Positions 16,221 to 24,726 of a stretch of DNA of 64,000 nt are shown piece after piece; the stretch's first letter is position 1; each line of letters starts with the position of its first letter. Made by a program: the position numbers and the translations under genes. The notes under the pieces are model-generated. The model saw only the letters and a program-made list of their open reading frames with translations. It was not told the DNA's origin and made no database searches. The DNA comes from Caecibacter massiliensis (lineage in GTDB: Bacteria; Bacillota; Negativicutes; Veillonellales; Megasphaeraceae): positions 1,674,001-1,738,000 of the forward strand of contig LT608311.1 of NCBI GenBank assembly GCA_900095875.1, read 5' to 3'.

Positions 16221-18101
16221 ATGTCTGTATTAGCTCAAGCAATAGTTATCATGGTAGTATCTATTTTGGTTGCACTTGGAATTTTCTTCTTTTTTTATCA
16301 ACTATTTGAGAAAAAGATTAAATTACGAAATGCAACAATTGAAAAATTAATTCAAAATATGAAAGAAATTAACTTATTACTGAATTATTATCCGGACTTG
16401 AATGAAACCTTGAATAATAATGAAATCGTTTCTGCATTATGGAATAAATATAAGAGAAATTTTGTTATAATACCGGATGAAGATGGTGTAAATCATGTAT
16501 ATTCTACGGCAGATTCAGATGAATATTTTAACTTTACTAATTTAAGTATCGATTTGTCTGTAGAATTTTGGCAAAATCTTGCTGGTGTTTTTACTGGTTT
16601 AGGTATATTAGGTACTTTTTTGGGTTTAACGATTGGGTTATTGGGATTTGATATGTCATCAAGTGCGACCATTCAAAAAGGTATTAGTAAATTATTAAAT
16701 GGAACAAGTGCTGCGTTTATTACTTCTATTGTTGGTATTTTATCTGCACTTGGTTTTAATTGGTGGTATAATACCTGCTTGATCAAAAAATTTTCTACTA
16801 ATATAAATGAATTTACAGATCAGTTGGACGAATTAATTCCTAGAAAACAAGCTGAAGAATTATTATATATAAATTCTGAAGCTGTGAAAGAACAGACCGA
16901 ACAGTTACAAGAGTTTAATACAACCATCGCATTGTCCATAGGGGATGCAATGCGTACAGCCATGACAACAGATGTTAAACCGGTATTAGAAGAATTAGTA
17001 AAAGCCATTCGGGATTTATCTCAAGGGGGTATGGAAACAATTCGAAATTCTATTAATGATAATACAGGTGAAGAATTACGCAATTTTGCAGGAACCCTGC
17101 AAGAGTTGCAGCAGGGTATGAGAGATATTTTAACACAATCTCAAAAAATAAATGGAGAAAATAATCAGAGATTGCAATCTGCTGTTGAGAGAATGGTAAA
17201 CAGTTTGCAGGTTGCTACTGCTGATTCTATTACTACCCAGCAGAATAATATGAATGAAATGAATGGAAAAATTCAGCGTTCATTTAATGATATTACTAAT
17301 AGATTGAATGCAACCGTTGAGAAATTGAATGATAGTTTAAATAAAGCCAGTCAGAATTTATTAGATGCAGGTTCGCAGACAGGTACACAGCTTCACAATA
17401 GTATTCAAGACGCTGCAGAAACATCGGATACTATTATGAAGCGTTGGGAAACAATTTCAGAACAGCAGCAGAAACAGTTAGCAAATAATATAGAAAAAAT
17501 TTGCAGAATTTTAGAAGAAACATTGCAAAATATTAAGAAAGATAGAGAAAATTATATCCAAACACTACAAACTATAGGTCATACTATTCAAGAAACCATG
17601 AATTCTTCGGATAAGCTTATAAAACAAGCTGGTGAAACGGCTGATCAATTTGCAACCGCAGCTGATCCCATTAAGGATGTAGCGTTAACCATGAATACAG
17701 GTATGACAAACGTACTGGATGCTACAAAATCATTTAATACTCAAGTAGGCATGACTGTATTAGAATTAAAAAATACGTCTTCTAAAAATGTGGAAAGTAT
17801 AAACACTATTAAAGGGGCATTGGAAACAACAGAAAAATCTTGGCGTATATATGAAGAAGTATTTAAAGGATTGGATAACCAGATAAGTCTTACTTTAAAA
17901 GAATTAGAAGAAAATCTTGTTAAATATAATCAACTGACACAAGATGGACTTGCCAATAATTTAGAGGAATTTGATATAAAAATTCGTGGAGTTCTTGGAC
18001 AAATTAATACATTAATAGAAGAATTGAATGAAACTGCTGAAGATTTAAAAGAAGTACAAATTAATAATTTAAAAAATAAAACTTCTTATAGAGGACGGTA
18101 A
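16221..18101 (+). CDS. zorA: Zorya defence protein ZorA (MotA/ExbB-like proton channel subunit with long tail)
   Basis: Membrane subunit of the Zorya anti-phage motor. Start ATG 16221 (MSVLAQAI) is chosen for its SD GAGGAG; an in-frame codon at 16167 lacks one. 626 residues: TM1 at about 4-26, TM2 at about 117-143 (WQNLAGVFTGLGILGTFLGL), TM3 at about 160-185 (AAFITSIVGILSALGFNWWY), which is the MotA/TolQ/ExbB core. After this about 430 residues are almost entirely helical and polar (repeated Q/N/E/L patterns), matching the long cytoplasmic tail seen in ZorA. The gene is AT-rich and first in the operon; zorB follows after 9 bases. Flagellar MotA lacks such a tail. Confidence 0.92.
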   Translation: MSVLAQAIVIMVVSILVALGIFFFFYQLFEKKIKLRNATIEKLIQNMKEINLLLNYYPDLNETLNNNEIVSALWNKYKRNFVIIPDEDGVNHVYSTADSDEYFNFTNLSIDLSVEFWQNLAGVFTGLGILGTFLGLTIGLLGFDMSSSATIQKGISKLLNGTSAAFITSIVGILSALGFNWWYNTCLIKKFSTNINEFTDQLDELIPRKQAEELLYINSEAVKEQTEQLQEFNTTIALSIGDAMRTAMTTDVKPVLEELVKAIRDLSQGGMETIRNSINDNTGEELRNFAGTLQELQQGMRDILTQSQKINGENNQRLQSAVERMVNSLQVATADSITTQQNNMNEMNGKIQRSFNDITNRLNATVEKLNDSLNKASQNLLDAGSQTGTQLHNSIQDAAETSDTIMKRWETISEQQQKQLANNIEKICRILEETLQNIKKDRENYIQTLQTIGHTIQETMNSSDKLIKQAGETADQFATAADPIKDVALTMNTGMTNVLDATKSFNTQVGMTVLELKNTSSKNVESINTIKGALETTEKSWRIYEEVFKGLDNQISLTLKELEENLVKYNQLTQDGLANNLEEFDIKIRGVLGQINTLIEELNETAEDLKEVQINNLKNKTSYRGR

Positions 18102-18110
18102 GAGTAACTT

Positions 18111-18803
18111 ATGGCAAGAAAACGAAGTAAAAAATTGATACCTGCCCCGAATGATGCATTTGCGGTATCTATCAGTGATTTGATGGCGGGATTGTTATCT
18201 ATTTTTATTTTAGCTTTAACCTATTTTATGTTAAATTTAAATCAAGTAACACAGCAGTATACCGGAAATACAGAAAAAAGAAATCAAATATTGCAAAATG
18301 TTCAAACGAAAATGAATGAACAGGGAGTAAAAGTTACTATTGATGTTAAGCAAGGGGTATTGCGCATACCAGAAAGTATTTTATTTGCACAAGGCGACGC
18401 TGATGTAAAAATAGAGGGGCAACAAGCCGTCTCCGTTTTAAGTCAAGTGTTGTATGAGGTTTTACGCGAAGAAGATTATCGAAATTCAGTAGAAACGATA
18501 TTTATAGAAGGACATACTGATAATGTTCCTATTGAAAATGATCGATTCCAATCTAATTGGGAATTATCTACACAACGTGCTATTAATACGTGGAATCTGA
18601 TGCGTACTGATGAACCCAATTTAAATACCTTGATCAATCCTAATGGTGATCCGCTATTTTCTTGCTCTGGCTATGCAGATACACGACCAATTACCGATGA
18701 TGCCTATGATGAGTCGTCGGAAGCTGGTAGACAAGCTAATCGACGCATTGATATTCGTTTTGCTATGATGCCGCCTTCAGATCCATCTAAAGGTGATCAT
18801 TGA
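18111..18803 (+). CDS. zorB: Zorya defence protein ZorB (MotB/OmpA-like)
   Basis: Partner of ZorA: one N-terminal membrane helix (about 22-43, SDLMAGLLSIFILALTYF) with an acidic residue D23 at its start, the equivalent of the proton-carrying aspartate of MotB. A periplasmic OmpA/MotB peptidoglycan-binding domain follows at about 85-225, with EGHTDNVPI, NWELSTQRA and a terminal ANRRIDIRF. 230 residues, normal for ZorB. It would tether the motor to the cell wall, which suits a diderm host. It lies 9 bases after zorA and 16 before zorC. Confidence 0.93.
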   Translation: MARKRSKKLIPAPNDAFAVSISDLMAGLLSIFILALTYFMLNLNQVTQQYTGNTEKRNQILQNVQTKMNEQGVKVTIDVKQGVLRIPESILFAQGDADVKIEGQQAVSVLSQVLYEVLREEDYRNSVETIFIEGHTDNVPIENDRFQSNWELSTQRAINTWNLMRTDEPNLNTLINPNGDPLFSCSGYADTRPITDDAYDESSEAGRQANRRIDIRFAMMPPSDPSKGDH

Positions 18804-18819
18804 CATGAGGTAGAAAAAG

Positions 18820-20151
18820 ATGGGGAAAGCGTTAGAATCATTAAAAAAACTTCAGCTTAGGAATGAACAGATTAAAAGTGCACACCCAGTAGTAGTAAAA
18901 CCTAAACAACTAATTGATTTAGCAACAAAATTGTCACGTGTTGTAAATAATGTCAAAGATATCCCAGCTTCACAAACGATAGAGATGCTTTTTGAAAAAG
19001 CAAAAAATATATATTTGTTCGAAGATGGTACATTTACGGCTCGTGAAAAGCGAAATTTACCATTTATTTTACCATCGTCTCGACCTATTTCAGGAATGGT
19101 TGATTTTGTCTTTGAAAATATAGATTTTCAAAGATTTTCATCTTTCAAACGAATTCTTTTCGTGTATTTTCAAAGTTACAAAGATAAAGATTCTCTTACT
19201 TTGAAACTGCGAAAAAAAATCTTATCTGTTCTACATGGGGATAATAGAAAAAAGAATATTTCTTATTTATATAATGATGCAGAATTAATAAAAGCATCAG
19301 GCATAGTCAAAATGGCAGAACAATTTAAAAATGACCTACGCCGTTATTTTGATGAAATTTCTTTTCCAGTTGCGCTTAGGCATAGTCCTTTTGCTCACCA
19401 AGCAATAATTTACTATTTTGAAAAAATAGATATAGATTTATCCAATAAGATGGATATGTTGCGTATTATACACGAGGATGATGCAGATAAAACTTTGATA
19501 CCTCGTATAGCAGAATCTATGATTTTTGCTGTTCATCATGAGGGAAAGCAATCATACCGGGATGCATTGTTACACCTTCTGCATCAGGAAATGGGAGATC
19601 CGAGATATTCAACAAAAAGAGTAGCATGGTCTCGTGTCAGTGATAAGGCAAAGAAAATTTTTATCTCTTGGCTTAAGCGAGGAGATTTAGATTTATTTTT
19701 TTCTATTATTGATCGGACCATGCATAGTGATGTGAATAGTCAGGTCGATGCAAGAAGAATGTGGCATGATCGGAAAATATTCTGGGAACAATATTTGGAT
19801 CAGATGTATTATACAAAAGTGGTATTAGCACCTGAAGCTGCACGAATTGCGAGAAGAGAATATGGACATAAAGTATTAGATTATGGGAATCTCAATAGTA
19901 ACAATAAAAATCAAAGTTTATTTGTATTTAGTATCGGTAAATACGTTTTCATCGAACCAAGCTATAATGGTACTCTACGGATTTGGAAATTAGATTGTTC
20001 TCCCGTACCTCTTGCTAGTGAATTAAAGAAATACAATCTCATAGATTATTCGGTTGAGATTGTTCATTCATCTAAACAAGTAGATACTTTTGTGCATTCA
20101 AGGTCATGGCAACAACGGGTTCATGAATGGATTATAGAACATTGCTGGTAA
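18820..20151 (+). CDS. zorC: Zorya type I protein ZorC (EH-signature family)
   Basis: 443 residues, soluble, no catalytic motif that I can see. Position between zorB and a SNF2/nuclease gene, length, and the C-terminal pattern RVAWSRVSDKAKKIFISWL, then RKIFWEQYL and FIEPSYNG fit the EH_Signature family that defines type I ZorC. In studied systems ZorC is a cytosolic DNA-binding effector recruited after the ZorAB motor senses phage entry. Start ATG 18820 follows a GAGG-type SD. Identification rests mainly on context, since the family is poorly conserved. Confidence 0.82.
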   Translation: MGKALESLKKLQLRNEQIKSAHPVVVKPKQLIDLATKLSRVVNNVKDIPASQTIEMLFEKAKNIYLFEDGTFTAREKRNLPFILPSSRPISGMVDFVFENIDFQRFSSFKRILFVYFQSYKDKDSLTLKLRKKILSVLHGDNRKKNISYLYNDAELIKASGIVKMAEQFKNDLRRYFDEISFPVALRHSPFAHQAIIYYFEKIDIDLSNKMDMLRIIHEDDADKTLIPRIAESMIFAVHHEGKQSYRDALLHLLHQEMGDPRYSTKRVAWSRVSDKAKKIFISWLKRGDLDLFFSIIDRTMHSDVNSQVDARRMWHDRKIFWEQYLDQMYYTKVVLAPEAARIARREYGHKVLDYGNLNSNNKNQSLFVFSIGKYVFIEPSYNGTLRIWKLDCSPVPLASELKKYNLIDYSVEIVHSSKQVDTFVHSRSWQQRVHEWIIEHCW

Positions 20152-20172
20152 TTTTATATGGGGTGATATAGA

Positions 20173-23100
20173 GTGGAAAATTGCTGGAATGTCTCAAAAA
20201 TTGGTTATATTTATCAGTGGAATAATGATTTATCAGACGAATGCCAGAGTTCTCTGAAATTTGAACTTGAAAATTTATACGTTGAGGGAAAAGCAGACAA
20301 GATTAATACGGACTATGTTATTCATCATGATATAGCTGCGTCTCTGAGTAAAACGGAACGGGAAATTTTACGCTTACCAGAAATTTTTCCGTATATGATT
20401 TCTATTAAACATAAGGGGATTTTAACTACTCAAAAATTTCATTATGTACTCTCTTTTTTTTATGGTAATGGAGAACCATTTGTTAATCCAATAATTATAG
20501 GTTCTTATATAAAATTATCCTCTGAAGTGGATTACATGTTTAATTATTGTCAATTTGATATAGTAAATACAGTTATATACTGTAACGAAAAAGTGAAGAC
20601 TCTTAGCCGAGCTGAGGCAATGGTATTCAATTTTAAAAACTTAGCAAAAATTAAGCAAGTTGCAGAGAAAGTTGATATTAAATTAAATGAATACCTAAAG
20701 TCAAAGAATGTTGTAGTACCAGATAAGTTATCAATTGATATTGAACAAGATCCCAATGGAGATTATATAATTAAGCCTGTTTTGCTGGAAGAAAAAGATA
20801 ATGAGTTGGTTCCGTTGCAAAGTACGGAGTCGTTTCAAGTAGCTTTTTCTCAACAGCAGAATGCTAATTCTACCTATATGGGCACTGATAAAAAAATCTA
20901 TATAATGAAACCAGCAGTGAAAGAAGGTCTTCAAGAAATTAAAAATAAGGGAAAAATTAGAAAAGAAGAGCTTGAACGTGTAAAGAAACAGCCTAAGGAA
21001 ACCTTTACCTCAGAAGCATTTGAATTTAATTTAGGCAATTATAGCGACCGTGTTATTTCTATTGGAGAATTTGTTCGTAAAAGTTTGCCATATCTCAAAC
21101 TTACAGAAGGAAGTTGGTTACCGGAAGAAGGAACGACTTTTTTGCATTATAAAGAGAGTAAAGAACAAAAGGAACTTGAACTACCCTATATGACACAAGA
21201 AAATATTATGGAGATAGTAGAGAAGATTAAGATTGCACAAGAAAATAATAAAGATTGTATTGAATATGATGGTAACCGATATCCCATTACGGATTTATTA
21301 ATGCGAAATGCATTTGAAACTTTTACACATTTTTTTAAAGATAATAATACAGAAGACGCAAGTGGAAGTCAAACTACTAAGGTAGACGGTAGTTCAACAA
21401 AAGCATTCCGGACATTGAATATAAAAGATAATATTGATGAATTAGAATATAAATCTAGAAATAGCATATATAAAACTTTAACTAAAAGAATGTTTGAAGG
21501 ATTAAATCCTGATATAAAATTATATGAGCATCAAAAAAAAGGCGTGCAATGGATGTTTTCCTGTTGGAAAGACGGGCATCATGGTGTTTTGTTAGCCGAT
21601 GATATGGGACTTGGAAAGACAATGCAAGCATATACATTTATTTCTGGATTAAAATTGTCTTCGCCTAATCAAAATATCAAATCTGTATTAGTTGTTGCAC
21701 CGGTTTCCTTACTGAAAAATTGGGAAACTGAATTTAAAAAATTTATTCGTTCAGATTTATTTGTAAATATTGTTAAGTTATATGGCGGTGCTATTAACCA
21801 ATATCGTCAAAATAACCAGATAAGTTTGGAAACTCTGGCTAACAATCAATTAGTTTTAACCACATATGAAACATTGCGTGATTATCAACTTTCCATGGGA
21901 TGTGTTGAGTGGTCGGTTATGGTTATTGATGAAGCACAGAAAATAAAGAATCCAACGACTATGGTAACTACAGCTGTCAAAGCTATGAAATATGATTTTG
22001 GCATAGCTTTAACCGGAACGCCTGTTGAAAATACGTGGAATGATTTATGGAGTATTATGGATTTTGTGGAACCGGGTAAATTAGGTAGCCTTAAAGTATT
22101 CCATCAAAAATATCAAAGTAAAATAAAGGGTATTCAAAAAAATAAAGCCGCTTTAAATGAATTAGGTGAACGACTTCAAAATGAACTTCAGCCTGTCTTT
22201 ATAAGACGCCTAAAGAAAGATATTTTAGATGATTTACCTCAAAAAAACATTATAAAATTAGAAGCTGCGATGCCACCAGTTCAACAAAGAGCTTATGAAA
22301 CGGTTATAAGAAATGCGAAAAGTGTTAAGGGGAAAATTGCTAAAGGGCAAATTTTAAAAGTTATTGCACAGTTAAGGGATATTTCATTGTGTCCTTATTT
22401 AGGTATTTATAAGGATACGGCGTTGATGAATCATAATTTAGATGAGATCGTTTATAGCTCTGCTAGATTAATAAAGACTTTTGATATTTTAGATGAAATA
22501 AAAAAGAAAGATGAAAAGGTTATTATTTTTGTTACCAGTCGTAAAATGCAGCGCGTACTAAAATATATGATAGAAAAGAAATATCAAATTAGTGTACCAC
22601 CGGCTATAAATGGTGAAATGCAAAGCGAAAGAAGACAAGAAGTAGTGTCTAATTTTAGCAATACAGAAGGTTTTAAGGTTTTATTGCTTTCTGTTGAAGC
22701 AGGTGGTGTTGGTTTTAATATTACTGCTGCAAACAATGTTATCCATCTTAGTCGCTGTTGGAATCCAGCGAAAGAAGATCAAGCGACGGATAGGGTATAT
22801 CGAATTGGCCAAAAGAAGAATGTCAATGTTTATTTACCCATTGCTTACAATCCGCATTTTTCAAAAGAATCATCTTTCGATGAAAAATTGGATAGTTTAT
22901 TGGAATATAAACGCAATTTAAGTGATAGTGTGTTATATCCGACAGGAGATAATTCTGATGAAGGTGTAGCCATGTTAAAGTCCATATTAGAGGAAGAGAC
23001 TGATTTGACATTAAATGAGAAAAACACAAATTATGGGAATTTATATTGGAATATTGATGACATGATGAATGTTGAAGGTGCAGTCTTTGAAGAGCTTATT

Positions 23101-23457
23101 GGCAATTTATTTAATTCTATGCCTCATTATGATGCTGAAGTTACTCCATATTCAAATGATAAGGGGGCTGATATTGTTGTGAAATGTGATGACGGGAAAA
23201 GTGGATATTTGATTCAATGCAAACAGACATCAACTGATAAAAACATGACACAGAGTGGGGTCGTTGAAGTATTTGGCGCCCTTTCATATTATAGTCAAAT
23301 CTATAACCGAAAGTTTACTGGAATGGTAGTAACTAATGCTAGAGGATTTACTGACAATGCATATGAGTTAGCCGCGGCAAATCATGTGAAATTAATTGCT
23401 TATAAGGAATTGGACAATCTGTTAAAACAATATCCGGTTAGGAAATTGTTGGTATAG
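20173..23457 (+). CDS. zorD: Zorya type I effector ZorD (SNF2-type helicase with Mrr-like nuclease domain)
   Basis: 1094 residues from GTG 20173 (SD GGGGTGA). An N-terminal region of about 440 residues precedes a complete SNF2 ATPase: Walker A MGLGKT (GLGKT at 479-483), DEAQ box (586-589), LTGTPVENTWNDLW, and the helicase C part VEAGGVGFNIT...ATDRVYRIGQ. The C-terminal domain (about 955-1090) is a restriction-endonuclease fold of the Mrr type: GADIVV with D1000, then QCK (1015-1017) as the active-site Q-x-K. Known ZorD degrades phage DNA after activation. Both catalytic halves look intact. It ends the operon; the next gene is host-like DNA on the other strand 36 bases later. Confidence 0.93.
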   Translation: MENCWNVSKIGYIYQWNNDLSDECQSSLKFELENLYVEGKADKINTDYVIHHDIAASLSKTEREILRLPEIFPYMISIKHKGILTTQKFHYVLSFFYGNGEPFVNPIIIGSYIKLSSEVDYMFNYCQFDIVNTVIYCNEKVKTLSRAEAMVFNFKNLAKIKQVAEKVDIKLNEYLKSKNVVVPDKLSIDIEQDPNGDYIIKPVLLEEKDNELVPLQSTESFQVAFSQQQNANSTYMGTDKKIYIMKPAVKEGLQEIKNKGKIRKEELERVKKQPKETFTSEAFEFNLGNYSDRVISIGEFVRKSLPYLKLTEGSWLPEEGTTFLHYKESKEQKELELPYMTQENIMEIVEKIKIAQENNKDCIEYDGNRYPITDLLMRNAFETFTHFFKDNNTEDASGSQTTKVDGSSTKAFRTLNIKDNIDELEYKSRNSIYKTLTKRMFEGLNPDIKLYEHQKKGVQWMFSCWKDGHHGVLLADDMGLGKTMQAYTFISGLKLSSPNQNIKSVLVVAPVSLLKNWETEFKKFIRSDLFVNIVKLYGGAINQYRQNNQISLETLANNQLVLTTYETLRDYQLSMGCVEWSVMVIDEAQKIKNPTTMVTTAVKAMKYDFGIALTGTPVENTWNDLWSIMDFVEPGKLGSLKVFHQKYQSKIKGIQKNKAALNELGERLQNELQPVFIRRLKKDILDDLPQKNIIKLEAAMPPVQQRAYETVIRNAKSVKGKIAKGQILKVIAQLRDISLCPYLGIYKDTALMNHNLDEIVYSSARLIKTFDILDEIKKKDEKVIIFVTSRKMQRVLKYMIEKKYQISVPPAINGEMQSERRQEVVSNFSNTEGFKVLLLSVEAGGVGFNITAANNVIHLSRCWNPAKEDQATDRVYRIGQKKNVNVYLPIAYNPHFSKESSFDEKLDSLLEYKRNLSDSVLYPTGDNSDEGVAMLKSILEEETDLTLNEKNTNYGNLYWNIDDMMNVEGAVFEELIGNLFNSMPHYDAEVTPYSNDKGADIVVKCDDGKSGYLIQCKQTSTDKNMTQSGVVEVFGALSYYSQIYNRKFTGMVVTNARGFTDNAYELAAANHVKLIAYKELDNLLKQYPVRKLLV

Positions 23458-23492
23458 TTTGTAATAGAGGAGATGAGCGATTAGGTTTATCT

Positions 23493-24578
23493 TTAATTTA
23501 TTTCTATCAATACGATCTCCGGCGACGGGCCTGTCCGGAAGGGGAAGCCCCAGGAGCCGTAGCCGCTGGAGACGATGGCGTCTATGGTCCCGATGCGGCG
23601 GTTGCCGTAGTTGAGCAGGTACATCCTGTCCGTAATCCAGGTGACGGGGAAAAACTGTCCCCCATGGGTATGACCTCCCAGGTAGAGGTCATACCCTTTT
23701 TTTCCGGCTTTTTCTATGCGCAGGGGTTCGTGGTCCATGATGATGTTGAATTGTGACTGGTCGCAGTCCGGCACGGATTCTGATGGGAAATGGATGTAGT
23801 CGTTGAGACCGGTCAGGGTGATACCCGGGGCCAGTTCTGACCGGTCATGGCGCAGGAAGTGACAAAAGGAAAAAGCCGTTTCCTCTTCTTCTATATCGCC
23901 GTCAAAAAAGTCGTGGTTGCCAAAGACGGCCCAGACGCCCAGTGGGGCTTTGAGGTCCTGCAAGAGGCGGTAACTGCCGTCGCGGAGGACAAAGGCAAGA
24001 TGGGCGTCGATGAGGTCGCCGCCGAAGAGGACGGCATCGGGCCGGAGCGCCATGACGCGGCGGACGAGGCGCCGCGTGTACCAGTGGCTCTGCAGGGGTC
24101 CCATGTGGATATCGGTAAGGAAGGCCAGCCGGACCGGCGTGACTGCCTTTTCCGTCTGAATCGCGACGTGACAGATGGCGGGGTGGACGGCTTTATAGAT
24201 GCCCCGGGCCATGATGGCGAGGACCAGAAGCAGCAGCACGAGGGCAAGACTGTCCTGATATGCCTGCCAGAGCGGCTCATATCCCGTGAGGCGGCTTAAA
24301 AGGTACAGTACAGCATAGACGCAGGAGCCCATAGTGGCATAGATGGTAAAAATAAACCAGAAGCCGCCAATCCAGGAGAATCCTTTGGCGATGGGAACGG
24401 GAACGGAGTGGATGGCATTATAGGCTAGAGAGAAACAGAAAGGAAACAGGAGAAAACCCAGCAGAGACCAGCTGGAAACAGCAGGGGGCAGGGCGTTTTT
24501 ATAGACATACCAGTTGGCTAGTCCCAGTACGGCGCCGAGGCAGCCAATTTTCCAGAAAAAGACGATGCGGTTGAACAT
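23493..24578 (-). CDS. Membrane-anchored metallophosphoesterase (YkuE/YaeI-like)
   Basis: Calcineurin-type phosphoesterase of 361 residues. Roughly the first 135 residues carry four hydrophobic segments. The catalytic domain follows with the full metal set: LTDIHMG, FGGDLID, FGNHDFF and GGHTHGG. Related proteins act on UDP-sugar lipids or membrane phospho-substrates; the exact substrate is open. On the minus strand ATG 24578 is preceded by AAAGGAG. It is GC-rich like the core genome and marks the right edge of the foreign island. Confidence 0.88.
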   Translation of the reverse strand: MFNRIVFFWKIGCLGAVLGLANWYVYKNALPPAVSSWSLLGFLLFPFCFSLAYNAIHSVPVPIAKGFSWIGGFWFIFTIYATMGSCVYAVLYLLSRLTGYEPLWQAYQDSLALVLLLLVLAIMARGIYKAVHPAICHVAIQTEKAVTPVRLAFLTDIHMGPLQSHWYTRRLVRRVMALRPDAVLFGGDLIDAHLAFVLRDGSYRLLQDLKAPLGVWAVFGNHDFFDGDIEEEETAFSFCHFLRHDRSELAPGITLTGLNDYIHFPSESVPDCDQSQFNIIMDHEPLRIEKAGKKGYDLYLGGHTHGGQFFPVTWITDRMYLLNYGNRRIGTIDAIVSSGYGSWGFPFRTGPSPEIVLIEIN

Positions 24579-24603
24579 GAGGGTACTCCTTTACAGGTTG
24601 CAG

Positions 24604-24665
24604 AAAAAGATAGTTTTACGTTTGATGAAAAGGCCTTAGGTCGTTCATCGAAAGAGGAAGGGCAG
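24604..24665 (+). repeat. Dispersed intergenic repeat, copy E
   Basis: AAAAGATAGTTTTACGTTTG...GAAAAGGCC, then GGTCGTTCATCGAAAG: head and first inverted segment as in copies A and B. It lies in the gap between two minus-strand genes. Confidence 0.65.
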
Positions 24666-24684
24666 CAGCTTTCCCTTACAGCTA

Positions 24685-24726
24685 ACATAACGGAGGCTGC
24701 CCATGGTGGCAGCCTCCGTTATGTTA
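24685..24726 (-). terminator. 17-base-pair hairpin at the end of the PBP gene
   Basis: ACATAACGGAGGCTGCC pairs with GGCAGCCTCCGTTATGT around a 6-base loop and abuts the PBP stop codon. No T-run follows on the minus strand, so it may act as a 3' stabiliser as much as a terminator. Confidence 0.6.

Noticed and set aside
16221-18803. Flagellar MotAB or TonB-system ExbBD
   Set aside because: The channel protein has a tail of about 430 residues, no flagellar or Ton genes are near, and zorC/zorD follow in the same operon.
20173-23457. Type I restriction subunit or DISARM/BREX helicase
   Set aside because: No methyltransferase, specificity or other marker genes are adjacent; the SNF2-Mrr fusion after ZorABC fits ZorD.
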